From: an uncultured Flammeovirgaceae bacterium
GTDB taxonomy: Bacteria > Bacteroidota > Bacteroidia > Cytophagales > Cyclobacteriaceae
Length of the DNA stretch: 14,705 nt
Assembly: GCA_946886805.1 (NCBI GenBank)
Contig: CAMPJM010000038.1
Coordinates: 1-14,705 of the forward strand
Direction: 5' to 3'
Shown: positions 14,622 to 14,705 of the stretch, one piece after another
How the letters are laid out: every line of letters begins with the position of its first letter
Position numbering within the stretch: position 1 is the stretch's first letter
Made by a program: the position numbers and the translations under genes
The notes under the pieces: generated by a model
Databases searched by the model: none
The model's input: the letters and a program-made list of their open reading frames with translations, nothing else
Told to the model about the DNA's origin: nothing

Positions 14622-14705
14622 GGCGGTGATTGTGATTGCAGTGGTTGTTTCAGACTGCATCTAAACGGAAAACCGAGAAAAGAACGATTAAATCATCCAC
14701 CAATT
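14607..14705. repeat. Dispersed direct repeat, copy 2 (99 bp, reaches window edge)
   Basis: It shares its start, inner blocks and ATCATCCACCAATT end with copy 1. Here TGCAGT (14637-14642) can pair with ACTGCA (14654-14659); in copy 1 one base of this pairing is lost. The window stops at the end of the shared sequence, so further units may follow. Confidence 0.6.

Larger units (their letters stand above)
14245..14705. other. Gene-free, repeat- and hairpin-rich region to the window edge
   Basis: No supported gene lies in these 461 bases. The only longer + strand frame (14359-14664) crosses both repeat copies and two hairpins and resembles no protein family. The first 127 bases are ordinary AT-rich spacer upstream of the methyltransferase. 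From 14372 the composition becomes GC-richer and contains two diverged direct repeats and two strong hairpins, described separately. The structure seems to continue beyond the window. Confidence 0.55.

Noticed and set aside
14359..14664. 101-codon open frame on the + strand
   Set aside because: It spans non-coding repeat copies and two hairpins and has no protein-like pattern.
14372..14705. Possible integron attC sites
   Set aside because: The repeats with hairpins suggested cassette recombination sites, but CTAAACGG does not fit the RYYYAAC/GTTRRRY core pair, and no cassette genes or integrase are seen.
1..14705. tRNA, rRNA or CRISPR array
   Set aside because: No cloverleaf, rRNA-like segment or regularly spaced short repeats with unique spacers were seen on either strand.

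Overview
The window reads as chromosomal DNA of a Bacteroidota bacterium, probably of the Cytophagales (Cyclobacteriaceae-like) type. The grounds are a SusC/SusD outer-membrane pair, a LytS/LytTR two-component system, AT-rich spacers, few clear Shine-Dalgarno sequences, and signal peptides ending in an alanine followed by glutamine. The rank below phylum is inference.

Layout. (1) 6-770 is a metallophosphoesterase on the + strand. (2) 771-1445 has no convincing gene but holds a 381-bp insertion (870-1250) with 20-bp imperfect terminal inverted repeats and an exact 8-bp target duplication. (3) 1446-8522 is a glycan-uptake locus on the - strand: susC (TonB-dependent receptor), susD (surface lipoprotein) and a GH20 beta-N-acetylhexosaminidase. 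A stem-loop and a possible operator lie between susD and the GH20 gene. (4) 8715-10566, divergent from susC, is a LytS-type histidine kinase overlapping a LytTR response regulator by 11 nt. The susC/kinase spacer holds two 8-bp direct repeats exactly 21 bp apart, the geometry of known LytTR-regulator sites. (5) 10748-11578 is a small cupin gene followed by a DUF456 membrane protein gene, both +. (6) 11579-11826 is a convergent spacer with a 163-bp fold-back MITE-like element bounded by TA dinucleotides. (7) 11827-14244, all -, holds a small STAS/SEC14-like protein, a class D beta-lactamase and a SAM-dependent methyltransferase. (8) 14372-14705 is non-coding, hairpin-rich DNA with two diverged copies of a 92-99 bp repeat; the second copy reaches the window edge.

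How the parts may work together. SusC and SusD would import a GlcNAc- or GalNAc-containing glycan fragment. The GH20 enzyme would remove terminal beta-linked N-acetylhexosamine. The adjacent LytS/LytTR pair is the likely local regulator, unlike the hybrid two-component or anti-sigma/ECF-sigma regulators more usual at such loci. Substrate and regulation are inferred from neighbourhood and motifs.

Most coding content belongs to known families. The least explained parts are three repeat or mobile structures (870-1250, 11649-11811, 14372-14705) and the candidate regulatory DNA at 8594-8622 and 3548-3564.
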